A stretch of DNA of 60,000 nucleotides from Cryptomeria japonica (taxonomy: Eukaryota > Streptophyta > Pinopsida > Cupressales > Cupressaceae): assembly GCF_030272615.1 (NCBI RefSeq), contig NC_081412.1, positions 479,680,657 through 479,740,656 of the forward strand. Direction: 5' to 3'. The position numbers and the translations under genes are program-made. How positions within the stretch are numbered: position 1 is the first letter of the stretch; each line of letters starts with the position of its first letter. Positions 44,772 through 56,734 of this stretch are shown here, in pieces. The notes beneath the pieces are model-generated. The model was not told the DNA's origin. It did not search any database and worked only from the letters and a program-made list of their open reading frames with translations.

Positions 44772-46070
44772 CTATCTACCGTAACCGGTTCTACATGCTC
44801 TCCAACATTCTACAAAGTTTGGGCCATCATCATACAAGGTCTTTAATTCCTCAAATTCTACTATTGTCACTCTCATCTCTGTCAGCAAATTCCTTCTCCT
44901 ACTCAATACATCAACAACTTTATTAGATTTCCCACTTCTATGCTTCAACACAAAGGTGTAACTCTGCAAAAATTATACCCATCTCATATGTCTCTGATTC
45001 AACTTACTCTGACTGTTCAAATACTGCAAAGCTTAATGATCCATATACAACACAAACTCCTTAGGCAACAGGTAATGTCTCCACTTCTTCAAGGCTTGAA
45101 CTATGGCATAAAACTCCTAATCATACACTGAATATCTCCTCTGGGCATCATTCAATTTCTCACTGAAATAAGCTACTGCTCTTCCTTCCTGACTCAAGAA
45201 TTCTCATATTGATGTTCCACTTGCATCACAATCCACTTGAAATACTTTATTGAAAACCGGTAAAGATAAAACAGGTTGCTCAGTCACTTTCTATTTCAAC
45301 ATCTCAAACCTTTTGTTTGCTCCAGTAGTCCACTTGAATTCCTTCCGATCTCCCCTCATGGTCTCAATCATAGGGTTACAAACTAAACTAAATTTTTTGA
45401 TGAACTTCCAGTAGAAACTAGCCAATCCATGAAATGGTCTTACCTCTCTAATGCTTTCTAGTGTAGGCCACTCAACAATTGATTTTACTTTCTTAGGGTC
45501 CATCTTCAAACCATCCTCAAATATCACAAATCCCAAATAGACTAATTCATCTTTCATGAAAGTACACTTCTTAAGATTTATCAACATTTTTTCTTCTTTC
45601 AACCTCTGCAAAACTTGTCTCAAATGCAACAAATGCTCCTCTTTTGTCTAATTGGAAATCAGAACGTCATCCAAATATACAATAACAAACTTACCCAAGA
45701 ATTTTTTCAATACCTCATTCATCAGCCTCATGAAAGTACTTGGTGCATTAGTTAACCCAAAAGGCATCACTAACCATTCATATAGTCCTTCATTTGTCTT
45801 GAATGTTGTCTTCCACTCATCTCCTTCTCTAATCTTGATCTGATGATATCCACTCTTCAAATCTATCTTTGTAAAGTATTTGTCTCTGCTCAAACAGTCC
45901 ATTATGTCATCCATCCTAGCCAAAGGAAACTAGTATTTCATTGTGACCTTGTTTATTGCTTTGGAATCAATGCACATTCTCCACTCTCCATTCTTCTTAG
46001 GTGTTAATATTGTTGGTACTGCACAAGGGCTCAAACTTTCTCTGATGAAACCTTTCTTCAAGAGCTCCTA
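44772..46070 (-). pseudogene. pol: Element C, reverse transcriptase and RNase H
   Basis: RT is open in 45,923-45,648 ([45 protein letters not shown]) with catalytic YLDD at 45,677-45,666. A TAG follows just after, then an open stretch 45,632-45,291 covers the thumb and connection (HGLASFYWKFIKKFS). RNase H continues to about 44,900 with CDASG, YAIVQALKKWRHYLL, a Gln-to-stop change after YMDH, and FVLKHRSGKSNKVVDVLSRR. This is the clearest RT of the window and fixes the family as Ty3/gypsy. Confidence 0.92.
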
Positions 46071-47930
46071 CACTTGTCTATTCACTTCTTCATTCTCTAC
46101 CGGTGTCATCCAGTGTGCAGCTTTGTTAGGGAAACTAGCTCTGAGAACCAGGTCCATGCAATGACTGATACTTCTCATAGGTGGAAATCCATTAGGAACA
46201 TTATCTGAAATGATGTCTTCATATTCGGTCAATAAATCTTTTATCTCTTCCGATTGTTCCTCTTCATTCTTCGAATTATAAGTCTTCTTAGGAACTAAGG
46301 AAAAACACACATTCTCACGTCTCAATCCATCAAGGAATTTGCTTCCATCCACCAAATAGATTCTAGGATTCATACAAACTTCACTCTTCAAAGGTTCCTC
46401 CAAGGGCAACAAGGTTTGCTTCATCCCATTGGCCACAATAGTGTATGTATTCTTCCTCCTGTCATGTATTGCCTATCTATCAAACTGTTAAGGTCTAGCC
46501 AACAAAAGATGACAAATATCCATAGGCATAATATCACACAAGAATTCATCATGATAATTCCCAATTTTCAATTTCACCAAACATTGCTCACTTACTAATA
46601 ACTTATGTTCATCCTAAATCCATGCTATCTAATAAGGCATAGGGTGTTTCAATCTTTCCAAATTCAACTTATTCACCATCTCTTTTGAAACAAGATTATC
46701 TGAACTACCACTATCAATAACAACTTTACAACACTTACCAGATACCTTACATCTGGTCTTGAACAAATTCTTCCTCTGCAAGGGCTCTTCATCTCTCCTG
46801 GTATGACACAAAACTCTCCTCATCATCAATAGTTCTCCATCTTCTGGTTTATTATCTGATCTGGTGGGGTTTTCTTCCACCATTGTTTCTCTTTTAGTAT
46901 TCTCTATCTTCTTACACTTGAAAGCATGATGTCCTTCTCCTTCACACTTAAAGAAAGTTCCTCTAAACACTCTCTTGTCTTATCTTCCAAAATTCTCATT
47001 CCGGTAGCCATTCTCTCCTCTGCTAGAAATTTATATCATCTTTCCGATATGAATTACCTTCTTTGTTCACTTATTTGTCCTTGTTCTGGTTTGTACAAGT
47101 TCCTCTACCTCCAGTATATCCTCTTCCTCAAAATATTCCTCTGAAAAACCTTCCACCTTTGCCTCTCTACCTCTGCTCATGTCTTTTGTTTATCTTTTCT
47201 TCTGCCTTTAGGGCATACTGGTAAGCCTCTTCAACACTCTGCAATTTGATCAAACCGAGTTCATCTTGTATAGACACCCGCAATCCATTCAAATATCTTG
47301 CAACTTGTTCCACTTCATCATCAACATGTCTGGATCTGATATTCAACTTGTAAAATGCTTCGGTGTATTCCTTCACATTAGATTCCTTCTATCTCAAATT
47401 CTGCAACTTCTGGAACAAATTCATTTAATAATCAGTTGGCATAAATTTTGATTACAACTTAGCAACCATCTGATCCCATTTCTTGATCTTCTCTTTACCT
47501 CTTCTATGTCTATCAACCTGCAAGTGCTCCCACCAAAGAGATGCATGACCTTTCAACCGGGTACAGGTATATTTTACCTTCCTTTCTTCTGCAGTGTTTT
47601 CAAAATCAAAATATTTCTCCATCTCTGAGATCCAATCCATCAATTCATCTGAATCCAACTTTCCATCATATTCTGGTGGGGTAAAATAATGTTTAGTATT
47701 TGCCCTACTCAAAACCCTCAAAAACCTTTGCTCATCTGGATCAATCGCTAGTGAGTTTACTTGTTATGTCAGGGCTTCTTCTCCTTCATCTTCACTTGCA
47801 TCTTCAATGTGTCGGCCTCTTCTCTGGGCTATCTCCATGTCTTCAAATCGGGCTGCTATTCCTCACAACATTTTCATCACAATAAGGTTTGCATTCCCAC
47901 ACGCTCCACCATTCCTTGTTCCACAATCCA
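46068..47930 (-). pseudogene. gag: Element C, gag and protease
   Basis: The Gag core is open in 47,721-47,452 (FTPPEYDGKLDSDELMDWI, KYTCTRLKGHASLWWEHL). It continues in 47,376-47,167 (YTEAFYKLNIRSRHVDDEVE). The zinc knuckle near 46,955-46,915 has its first Cys changed to Phe (FFKCEGEGHHAFKC). Aspartic protease VVIDSGSSDNLVS lies near 46,730-46,690 in an open frame 46,970-46,629. The protease-RT linker is open in 46,436-46,068. The start codon is uncertain because the region 47,885-47,980 has diverged. Confidence 0.85.
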
Positions 47931-47981
47931 CCACCCTACAACAAAATTCTTGGGACAATGCAATTTCCGAAATGAAAACTT

Positions 47982-47993
47982 GCTTTGATACCA
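47982..47993 (-). promoter_or_regulatory. Element C, primer-binding site
   Basis: The minus strand reads TGGTATCAAAGC, 2 bp after the 5' LTR, identical to that of B and complementary to initiator tRNA-Met apart from one base. Confidence 0.85.
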
Positions 47994-47995
47994 CT

Positions 47996-48709
47996 TAAAG
48001 TAGTCACCGTCTAGGAGGGACCTCAAAGAGATCAGTCCAGACTAGTCAACAAGAGTAAACACAACATAAACACAAGGACATAATGGAGGCAATACATAAT
48101 AGATTGAATTATAACATGAAAACTGATTACAACCAATCGATAATAACCGGGTTACAAAAACCGACTCACAGGCTTGCTAAAACATGCTCAAAATACAGAA
48201 CAGGTCACAACCGGGACCTCAAATCTTAAGATCTATCTTCAATGCTTAGTCTAACTTCTTGGTTACATTCTAATGCTCTATTACAACAATTTACACGATC
48301 CAAGAGGATCCGATCAGCCCAAAAAGGTTGGCCTCTGCCAAAGAAATTCCTCCAAAAATCCAAAGGATCAAGAGTAGATCATGGGAAAAGGTCGGCCACA
48401 CGCCAAGGAACATTGGGATCAACGCTCAAGGCTCCGTAAGCTATGGAAGGGGACCTGGTAGATCACCAATGCAAATAGGTCTAGGCAATCGGTAATAGTA
48501 AACTGTCTCGGAAACCGGTAGCGATAACTTGTCAAAAAATGATCCAAATGCTCCATGGTTTGGGAATAAGGAAGATGATCAAGTCTTCAAGTAAAATTCA
48601 ACTCCACAGGTTCCAGTGAGCCAAATCTAGGACACACAAAAAGAAAAAAAGAAAGGAAATATTTATGGTTGATGCAAGATTGCTATGAACCGAGGATTCT
48701 CCTACATTA
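47996..48709 (-). repeat. Element C, 5' LTR (714 bp)
   Basis: On the minus strand the LTR starts TAATGTAGGAGAATCC (TG mutated to TA) and ends next to the primer site. TATA-like and terminal blocks match the 3' LTR, minus an internal deletion. Confidence 0.88.
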
Positions 48710-49173
48710 GATGTTAGGAAATTTTTCAGAGCTATAGAATTTGTCAACGAGAAAAAGGAGGTAATAAAAATGTTGGACTGTATAAGCCTTTGACAGTTCT
48801 GGAGAGACCTTGGGAGGACATAAGCATGGCTTTCATACTTGGCTTACTTAAAACACATAGAGGAAATGATTTTATATTTGTAGTGGTCGATAGATTCTCG
48901 AAGATGGCATATTTCATACCTTGTAAGAAGACAACAAATGCAGTGCATGTTGCTGACTTATTTTTCAAGGAGGTGGTAAGATTACATGGATTTCCTAAGA
49001 GCATAGTTTCAGACAAATATACTAAGTTTGTTGGATATTTTTGGAGAAAACTTTGGAAGAAGATGAAGACAAATTTGAAGTTCAGTTCTACATTTCACCC
49101 ATAGATTGATGGACAAACAAAGGTAGTAAACATAAGTTTGGGAAACTTGTTGAGATGTTTAGTTGAAGACAAA
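48710..49173 (+). pseudogene. pol: Element B, integrase core after the break
   Basis: The frame resumes after C's target duplication. An open stretch 48,790-49,104 gives [14 protein letters not shown], where the first catalytic Asp (MDF in A and C) is Ala, then [17 protein letters not shown] and [10 protein letters not shown] with the second Asp. The sequence ends abruptly at LLRCLVEDKTN, where A continues toward the C-terminal domain. Loss of a catalytic Asp and truncation make this integrase inactive. Confidence 0.85.
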
Positions 49174-50880
49174 ACTAATAGAGAGTGTGCTCAAGAGCTT
49201 TCTGAAAAGGTATTATCAATGATAATACCAATTTCTGGGTTCATCTGGAGCCTCTAAGGGCTTCAAATTTGACTATGAATAAATTACAAAAATAAGAAAG
49301 GGAAAATCTAGAAACTACAATAGAAAATATAAATCTTTTTGGGTGATGTAGGATTTCCCTTACACCACCGAATACTCCTGCATCAATTTACTATCTTTAG
49401 CAAGACATCAGCCCTGCTTTTGTTAGTCACAATAAATGACCTAGTTGTTTGCTTCTCCAAATCCGATCTTCAATCTGACATCCTACATCGATCATTGCAT
49501 CACAAAACTGTGCCTTTCAATCTTCTTTGGGTTGCAAACCTCTGCACTCGGCCTGTTATTTTTGTAGTCTGCATTAATATGGACTTAGTCAACGACTACC
49601 TCACTGATGCACCATTCACCATCCATTGCGTGTTTGCCACCTGGATTCTACATGTCATCTTTGTTGGCATCTAGCTCAGTTGACTATGTTGGTTTAGGCT
49701 CAGGCACTGACCAATAAGTCACTACTGAAAATCACCTTATACTACTGGTTCATCTACCCTATCGGTTATACAATAATCGGTTAACCTTCATGCCAACTCT
49801 TCTCTATCCTGTTGGTTGGAACATATAAGCCCAGTCACCGACCTTGCCAATCACATCATGTACCAAGAGTGAGTCATCATGCTCATCTCCATCTGAAAAG
49901 AGCTTTTTTCTTTGCCTCTTTGCTCACTTACCGGTTGATAATACATCTGCCTGCATATCGGTAACATCCTTGATGACTCCATGCCATCAATCTCCAAATG
50001 TTATGCACCAATCTACATATGCATCCTAGTTGACATCAGCATCTTAGAATGAAACCATGTCAACAATTGCTAAGCCTTTCCTTTCTTCTACATTAGCCCG
50101 AACATCATCTCAACCGATTTGCCAAAGTGGCAAACTCATCACTTATTACTCTTCCTCTTTTGTCCCGATATCTCATCATGTCTTCTCTTGTTGATCCAAT
50201 GCATATCTTTGATTTCATATACATGACACTTCCTCATGTTCCACTTGGGTCATCCAGTATAAGCCTTCAACCACTGGTAGGAGTAGATTGACCGTTGCAC
50301 TCAATCTACCAAACACCTGGTGGGAGTGGATCATTGTCACTTGCTGGCCAATAACTGGTGGAAACCAGTTGTCATTATATTGTTCTCTTTGCTTCTAGTA
50401 TTTCCCCAATATGACTTCCCTATTTGAGAAGACACAACTTCAACCAGACATATAACCCAGTTGAGCACACTCTCTGTCAATCTTCTCTTCATCCCGTGAC
50501 AACATCTTTATCCAATGGGAGTCATGTTGTATGACATCAAACTACATACAGGTTACCTGCACATTCTTTATTGGATCAACCTTGCTTTCTTACTGGTCAC
50601 ATGCTTACTGATTGACAACAACACAATTCCAACACATTACTTACCGGTTGACATTCCATAGCGGTCTCCAATACTTACTCACCGGTTACCATTTCATATT
50701 AGTCTCCAACACTTACTCGCCGATTAACATTTCATACCGGTCTCCAACACTTACTAACCAGTTAACCCCAACTTGTATACTAAGGTTGACATTCCATACC
50801 AGTTGACATCAATGACAATGCAATTCGGTTGACATCAATGACAACACAATCTGGTTGACATCAATGACAACACAATGCCA
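49174..50880. mobile_element. Composite insert D replacing the 3' part of element B
   Basis: The insert has at least two LTR-like pieces on the minus strand. One starts TGATGCAGGAGTATTCGG at about 49,385 and is cut off at the junction. The other starts TGTTGGCATTGTG at about 50,883 and is rich in ACCGGT and GTTGACAT motifs. Tandem arrays lie at 50,639-50,770 (~37 bp units with TCTCCAACACTTACT) and 50,798-50,879 (~27 bp units with GGTTGACATCAATGACAA, three times). No flanking duplication was found, and the adjoining B sequence is missing, so a deletion accompanied or followed the insertion. Confidence 0.55.
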
Positions 50881-51637
50881 ACATTCTTTTTAGTTTGTTC
50901 ATGTTTTGCAGTTCAACAATTTATTATGTGTTTCTTTGCATTTGATCACTGGATCTTGTGGAGTTGCATTCTGATCATGGACATGTTCATCTGCCTTATC
51001 CTTGGTCTCTGGGACATTTGGATATTTTCCTAGCAAGTTATCGCTTGCGAAATTTGAGACAGTTTTGTGGCTTAGAACACCAGTACTGCTTGGACCTATT
51101 TGCTATTGGTGAATCTTGCGGATCTCTTTCGTAGCTTGTGGAGCTTTAGTTTGTTATTTCCAACATTCCTTGGTGTGTGGCCGACCTTCCCTTGGGTCCG
51201 CACTTCATCCTTTGGATTTTTCAGAGGGATCTCTTTGGCGGAGACCGACCTTGTTGTTTTACACTTTTCATCTTGTTCATCGACATTTGTTTCATCTTGG
51301 GTCGATGTGGATCATCCTTGATCATATAAGTCAATGTAATTAAGCATTTAAATTAAAGTTTTTGAAAATATAGAGGGGAGATCTAAATATTAGGAGTTTC
51401 AGAGTTGGCTTGCATTCTTGCTTGAGCCAAATGTTGCATAACACGCATGTTTTGTACTCAAGCCTATGAGCTGAATGTTGTAGCCCACATTTTGTCGGTA
51501 GTTTGCAATCAATTTCTTTGATTTAATAAATCTAATTCATCATTGCCTCCATCACATTGTCTTGTTAGTGTTGTGATTTATCTACTGCACGGTATGAATT
51601 GTTCTCCTTGAGGACCCTCCTAACCGTGACTAAACCA
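50881..51637 (+). repeat. Element B, 3' LTR lacking its first ~46 bp
   Basis: Aligned with the 5' LTR of B from position 37,407 onward (ACATT...TTTTGCAGTTCA) to the end GACTAAACCA. The missing start was lost at the junction with insert D. Confidence 0.85.
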
Positions 51638-51642
51638 AAGAG

Positions 51643-54600
51643 GAAGAATTTGTTCAAGACAAGATGAAAAATAGCGGGTAAGTGTTGTAAAGTTATAATT
51701 GGTAGTGGTAGTACTGATAACCTCATTTTAGAAGAAATGGTGACTAAGTTGAATTTGGAGAGTTTGAAACACCCTAAGCCCTATCAAATAGTATGGATTG
51801 AAGATGAGCATAAGGTATTAGTAAATGAACAATGTTCAGTAAAATTGAAGATTAGAGCTTATCATGATGAGATTTTGTGTGATATTATGCCTATGGATGT
51901 ATGTCATATCTTTTTGGGTAGACCTTGGCAGTATGATAGACAAGCAGTGCATGATGGAAGAAGCAATATATACTGTTGTGGCTAATGGGGAGAAATAGAT
52001 CTTGTTGCCTTTGGAGTAGCCCGCGAAGAGTGAAGTTTGTAATAATACCAAAATTTGTTTAGTTGATGGAAGCAAGTTCCTGGATGGGATGAGACATGAG
52101 AATATGTGCTTTTTCATAATTCCTAAGAAGACTGAGAATTTGGAGCCTAAAGAAGAACAACTGAAGGAGATAAAAGAGTTGTTGACAAAGTATGGAGACA
52201 TCATTTCAAATAATGTACCTGATGGATTACCCCCTGTGAGAAGTATCAATCATTGCATGGACCTGATTCCTCGAGCTAGTTTGTCTAATAAAGCAGCACA
52301 CCAGATGACATCAACAGAGAATGAGGAGTTGAATAGACAAGTGTAGGAGTTGTTGAGGAAAGGTTTGATTCAAGAGAGTTTGAGTCCTTGTGTAGTCCCG
52401 TAGTGTTAGCACCTAAGAAGAGTGGAGAATAGAGGATGTGTACTGATTCTAGAGAAATAAATAAGGTCATAGTGAAGTAGTGATTCCCTTTGCCTAGGAT
52501 GGATGACATAATCGATTGTTTGAGTGGAGATAGATATTATACAAAGATTGACTTGAAGAGTGGATACCATTAGATCAGAATCAAAGAAGGAGATGAGTGG
52601 AAGACAAAAGACAAATGAAGGGTTGAATGAATGGTTGGTGATGCCTTTTGGACCAACTAATGCACCAAGCACTTTCATGAGATTGATGAATAAGGTATTG
52701 AATAAATTGTTGGGTAAGTTTGTTATTGTGTACTTGGATGACATTCTGATTTTTCGTGAGACAAAGGAGGAACATATGTTGTATGTGAGACAAGTTTTGC
52801 AGAGGTCGAAAGAAGAGAAGTTGTTGATAAACATTAAGAAGTGAAGTTTCATGAAGGAAGAGTTATTGTTGATATCAATGGATGGATTGAAGATGGATCC
52901 TGAGAAAGTAAGATAAATTGTTGATTGGCTTGCATCAAAGAGCATTGGAGAGGTAAGATCATTTCATGGATTGGCTAGTTTGTACCAGAAGTTCATCAAA
53001 AAATTATGTTCAATTTGCAGCCCTATGATAGAAACAATGAGAGGAGATAGAAAGGATTTCACATGGACAATCAGAACAAATAGGAACTTTGAATTATTGA
53101 AGCAAATGGTGATAGAGCACCCTGTGTTGGATTTACCAAATTTTAACAGTCTTTCAAGTGGAATGTGATGCAAGTGGGAATCCAATAGGGGTAGTGTTGG
53201 GTCAAGAGCGAAGACCGGTAACTTATTTCAATGAGAAATTGAATGATTCAAGGAGGAGGTATTTAGTGTATGATCAGGAATTTTATGCCATAATTCAAGC
53301 ATTGAAAAAGTAGAGACATTGTTTTATTACTAAGGAGTTTGTGTTGTATATTGATCATCAAGCTTTGCAATATTTGAACACTCAAGCTAAGTTGAATCAA
53401 AGACACATGAGATGGGTAGAGTACTTGCGAAGTCATACTTTTGTTTTGAAGCATAGAAGTGGGAAGTAAAATAAAGTTAATGATGCCCTGAGTAGAAGGA
53501 GAAATTCATTGACATATATGAGAATATAAGTATTTGGTTTTGAGGAATTAAAGAAATTGTATGAGGATGACTTGGATTTTGCAGAACCTTGGAGAGCTTG
53601 CATAGAACCTGTTATAGTGGATGGGAGTAAGTGGTTGGATTATTTCATTAAAGATGAGATGTTGTTCAAAGGAAATCAGTTGTGTATACCTCGGAGCTCT
53701 ATGAGAGAAAATCAAATAAAGGAGAAGCATAGTGGAGGATTAGTTGGACGCTTTGGAGTAAACAAGATAGCAACATTGGTAAGTGAGAATTAATTTTGGC
53801 CTCAGATTCATAAGGATGTTAGAAAATTTGTTTAGATCTATAGGATTTGTCAATTAGTGAAAGGTGGTAGTAATAATGTTGGATTGTATAAGCCTTTGAC
53901 AGTTCTAGAGAGACCTTGGGAGGACATAAGCATGGATTTCATACTTGGCTTACCTAAAACATAGAGATGAAATGATTCTATATTTGTGGTCATGTATAGA
54001 TTCTCGAAGATGACACATTTCATACCTTGTAAGAAGATGACAAATGTAGTACATGTTGCTAACCTATTTTTCAAGGAGGTGGTAATATTACATGGATTGC
54101 CTAAGAGCATAGCTTTAGACAAAGACATTAAGTTTGTTGGATACTTTTGGAGAATACTTTGGAAAAAGATGAAGACATATTTGAAGTTCAATTCTACCTT
54201 TCACCCACAGACTCATGGATAGACAAAGGTAGTAAACAAAATTTTGGGAAAGTTGTTGAGATGCTTAGTTGGAGAGAAAACTGGAAATTGGGACTTGATT
54301 CTTGCACAAGTAGAATTTGCCTACAATAATTCAGTGAACAGGAGTACTGGTTGAACACCTTTTGAGATTGTTACCAGAGTACACCCTAGAGGCATATCAT
54401 AACTAAGAGACATCAATAATGAGGATAATCAGAGTGTAGAAGAAGAAGAATTTGTAGAGCATATTGGAGGACATGAACAAGTATCAGATGAGAAGAGGAG
54501 ACATAAAGAATTTGAAGTTGGAGATGAAGTGATGGTGTATTTAAGAAAAGAAAGGTTCCTAGTTGGTACCTATAATAAGTTGAAGATGAGGATGTTTGGA

Positions 54601-54930
54601 CCTTGTATGATCTTGAAGAAATTCAGTTCCGAAAATGCATATGAAGTGGAGTTATCGTATAGTTTGGGTATTTCACCTATATTCAACATTGCAGACTTGT
54701 ATTAGTATCATGAGGTTGAAGTCAATGTAGAAAATGTATTAGAATTGGAGAAGAAGATAACCTAGAGGGTACCAACCTAGATGAGAAGGTTTTGGATGGT
54801 AGAATTGGGCGTAGCACTCACAGCAAGCAGTACAAAGAGTATCTTGTGAAGTGGAAAGGCAGAACAGTTGAAGACTCATCATGGATTTCTTAGGATGAGG
54901 TGAACCATCTTGGTTTTCCTTTAGCCTAGA
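51643..54930 (+). pseudogene. pol: Element A, protease to chromodomain
   Basis: A resumes exactly where it was cut at 37,360. The protease motif reads GSGSTD, its active Asp replaced by Gly (51,699-51,716). RT is partly open (52,560-52,844) with YLDD at 52,731-52,742. RNase H spans 53,160-53,470 with a TAG in the middle. The integrase HHCC region is at 53,720-53,870 (first Cys now Tyr), and the core is open in 53,986-54,222 with WEDISMDF upstream and ALDKDIKF. A GPF/Y-type segment ([13 protein letters not shown]) is near 54,590-54,625. A chromodomain at 54,795-54,890 (EYLVKWKGRTVEDSSWIS) closes the frame. Several stops and shifts remove any function. Confidence 0.88.
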
Positions 54931-54969
54931 CAAAGTGAGAGACTCACTTTTCAATCAACCTCAGATGTC

Positions 54970-55775
54970 TGATGCAGGAGCATCCCTAGTTCTTGGCAAT
55001 CTTGCATCAACCAAAAACACTTTCCTTTCAGTTTGTTTCCTGTTTTGCAGTTTTGTATTTCTTTCAACATTTCTTTATTTTTTCTCACCGAATGTTACGA
55101 AGATGGATTTGGTTGGTGGACATGTTAATCAATCTTATCCTTGGTCCTTGGGACATTTGGATCATTTTCTGGCAAGTTATCTCTTCCATAATATGGGACA
55201 TTTTTCTTTGCTATGTACCGTAGCTGCCTAAACCTATTGGCTATTTTTAATGCTTGCAAATCTTTTCCATTGCTTGTTGTGCTTGATTTTGTTGTTTCCA
55301 ACATTCCTTGGTGTGTGGCCTACTTTCCCTTAGGTCTGCACTTCATCCTTTGGATTTTCTGGAGGGATCTGTTTAGCAGAGGCTGACCTTGTTGTTTTAC
55401 ATGTTTCATCTTATTCATCGATATGTGTTTCATCTTGGGTTGGTGTAGATCATCCCTTATCATATAAATCAATGTAATTAAGCATTTAGAAATCAATTTT
55501 TAGAACATAGAAGATAGATCTGAAGACCAGGAGTTCTGAAGTTGGCTCACATTCTTGCTTGAGATGAATGTTGCATAACACACATGTTTTGTACTCAGGC
55601 CTGTGAGCCGAATGTTGTGAGCCCACATGTTTTCGATAATTTGTAATCAATTTATATGATATAATAAATTTGATTCTACATTATCTCCATCACATTGTGT
55701 TGTTTGAGTTGTGTTTTATCTGTTGCATGGTCTAGACTGTTTTCCTTGAGGACCCTCCTAATCGTCACTACACCA
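54970..55775 (+). repeat. Element A, 3' LTR (806 bp)
   Basis: The LTR starts TGATGCAGGAGCATCC and ends CACTACACCA immediately before GCAAT. Its first 60 bases are nearly identical to the 5' LTR; divergence rises further in. TATA-like CATATAAATC lies near 55,461. Confidence 0.88.
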
Positions 55776-55780
55776 GCAAT

Positions 55781-56730
55781 GCAGATAATGATATAACTTA
55801 TTTACTCCCCATCCCTCCAAATACACATTAGGTAGATTTAAAAAATCATCCTTATAAGCTTATAACGTTTTTACTTCTTTCAAATAAAATATATCTAAAA
55901 ATGAAAAAATTAAGTTGGTAGTATGTTGAGTTAAGTTGCTAGTATATTATGCTCAACATATCCAATACATGGATTAAAAATAGACTTCATGTAAATTATC
56001 AATATATAAATACAACATATCAAAAATTTACACTAATCTAAAGTTTGATTTTATTTCTTAAGAAAATAATTAAGTTGGTGAGACTTGTGAAGCAAAGTCC
56101 TAACATCCACCACTATAACTTTTATTCATATGAATTGCTCTTCACCAATTGCATAAGTAAAGTAAAGAGAACTAAGCCTACAACCATCATTTATCTTTTC
56201 TAATGACTTAACCTAATCTACCCTTAAGAACTTAAATATTAAAATTCACTATACTTATAAAAAATCCTAAAATTAATTCTAACATTACCTCAAACTTAAA
56301 AGTAATTGATTCTAGTTAATCATCCTCAGAGGTATCAAGGAAAACATTAGTAGAGGGTTGTGGAAGTAGTGGGGCTCCAACACTATTACACTTCACCATA
56401 ATACTATTGATAGAATTCCTTGGAACCCTAAAGAAATTACTATCTATTAATGAATATTATTTGGAAAAATTGGTCAAGAGGAGTGTGAGCCAGTTAAGAA
56501 AAGTGGTGATAAAAGAAAAGAAAAAAAACAATGTTGAATTTGGGGTAAAGACCTGTCAATGATAACCAATTTTTTTTTTTTTAAATAAATATATATTACT
56601 AAAGATATTGGGGAGAGAACTCTTTGAAAATAGATTAGCAAGAGACAAAGACAGAAAACATTAGTCTATGCCATTAAGAAGTCCAAAGAAAAAGAGAATT
56701 ATAAGGTAGCAAAGCCCTACTAAAAAGAAA
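55781..56730. other. Flank of the retroelement stack, no gene seen
   Basis: AT-rich. CCTTATAAGCTTATAA near 55,850 with TTTCAAATAAAATATATC resembles 35,125-35,165 on the left side of element A, which suggests the target region itself held short repeats. Nothing else is recognisable. Confidence 0.55.
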
Positions 56731-56734
56731 AGAA

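Larger units (their letters stand above)
41615..48709 (-). mobile_element. Ty3/gypsy chromovirus C, 7.1 kb, reverse orientation, inserted in B
   Basis: Target duplication GATGT is at 41,610-41,614 and 48,710-48,714. LTRs (783 and 714 bp) flank gag-pro-RT-RNase H-integrase-chromodomain in that order on the minus strand, the chromovirus layout. C is related to A and B but its LTRs diverge strongly beyond the first 40 bases. It is the best preserved of the three, though each long frame is still broken by single stops or shifts, and its integrase holds the 976 bp insert E. Confidence 0.92.
37361..51637 (+). mobile_element. Ty3/gypsy chromovirus B, inserted in A and itself split by C
   Basis: B is the same family as A. 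Its left flank is CATAG (37,356-37,360) and its right flank AAGAG (51,638-51,642). B's own sequence at the equivalent gag position reads CAGAG, so both copies differ by one base from the likely original target. B consists of 37,361-41,614 and 48,710-51,637. It retains a better protease and RNase H than A but lost its integrase C-terminus, chromodomain and the start of its 3' LTR to a composite insert at 49,174-50,880. Confidence 0.88.
35289..55775 (+). mobile_element. Ty3/gypsy chromovirus A, split by element B
   Basis: Both LTRs start TGATGCAGGAGCATCC. The target duplication GCAAT is perfect at 35,284-35,288 and 55,776-55,780. A consists of 35,289-37,360 (5' LTR, primer site, gag) and 51,638-55,775 (protease, RT, RNase H, integrase, chromodomain, 3' LTR). 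Everything between is element B and its own inserts. Many stops and frameshifts make A non-autonomous. LTR identity looks about 85% by eye, in keeping with an old insertion. Confidence 0.9.
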
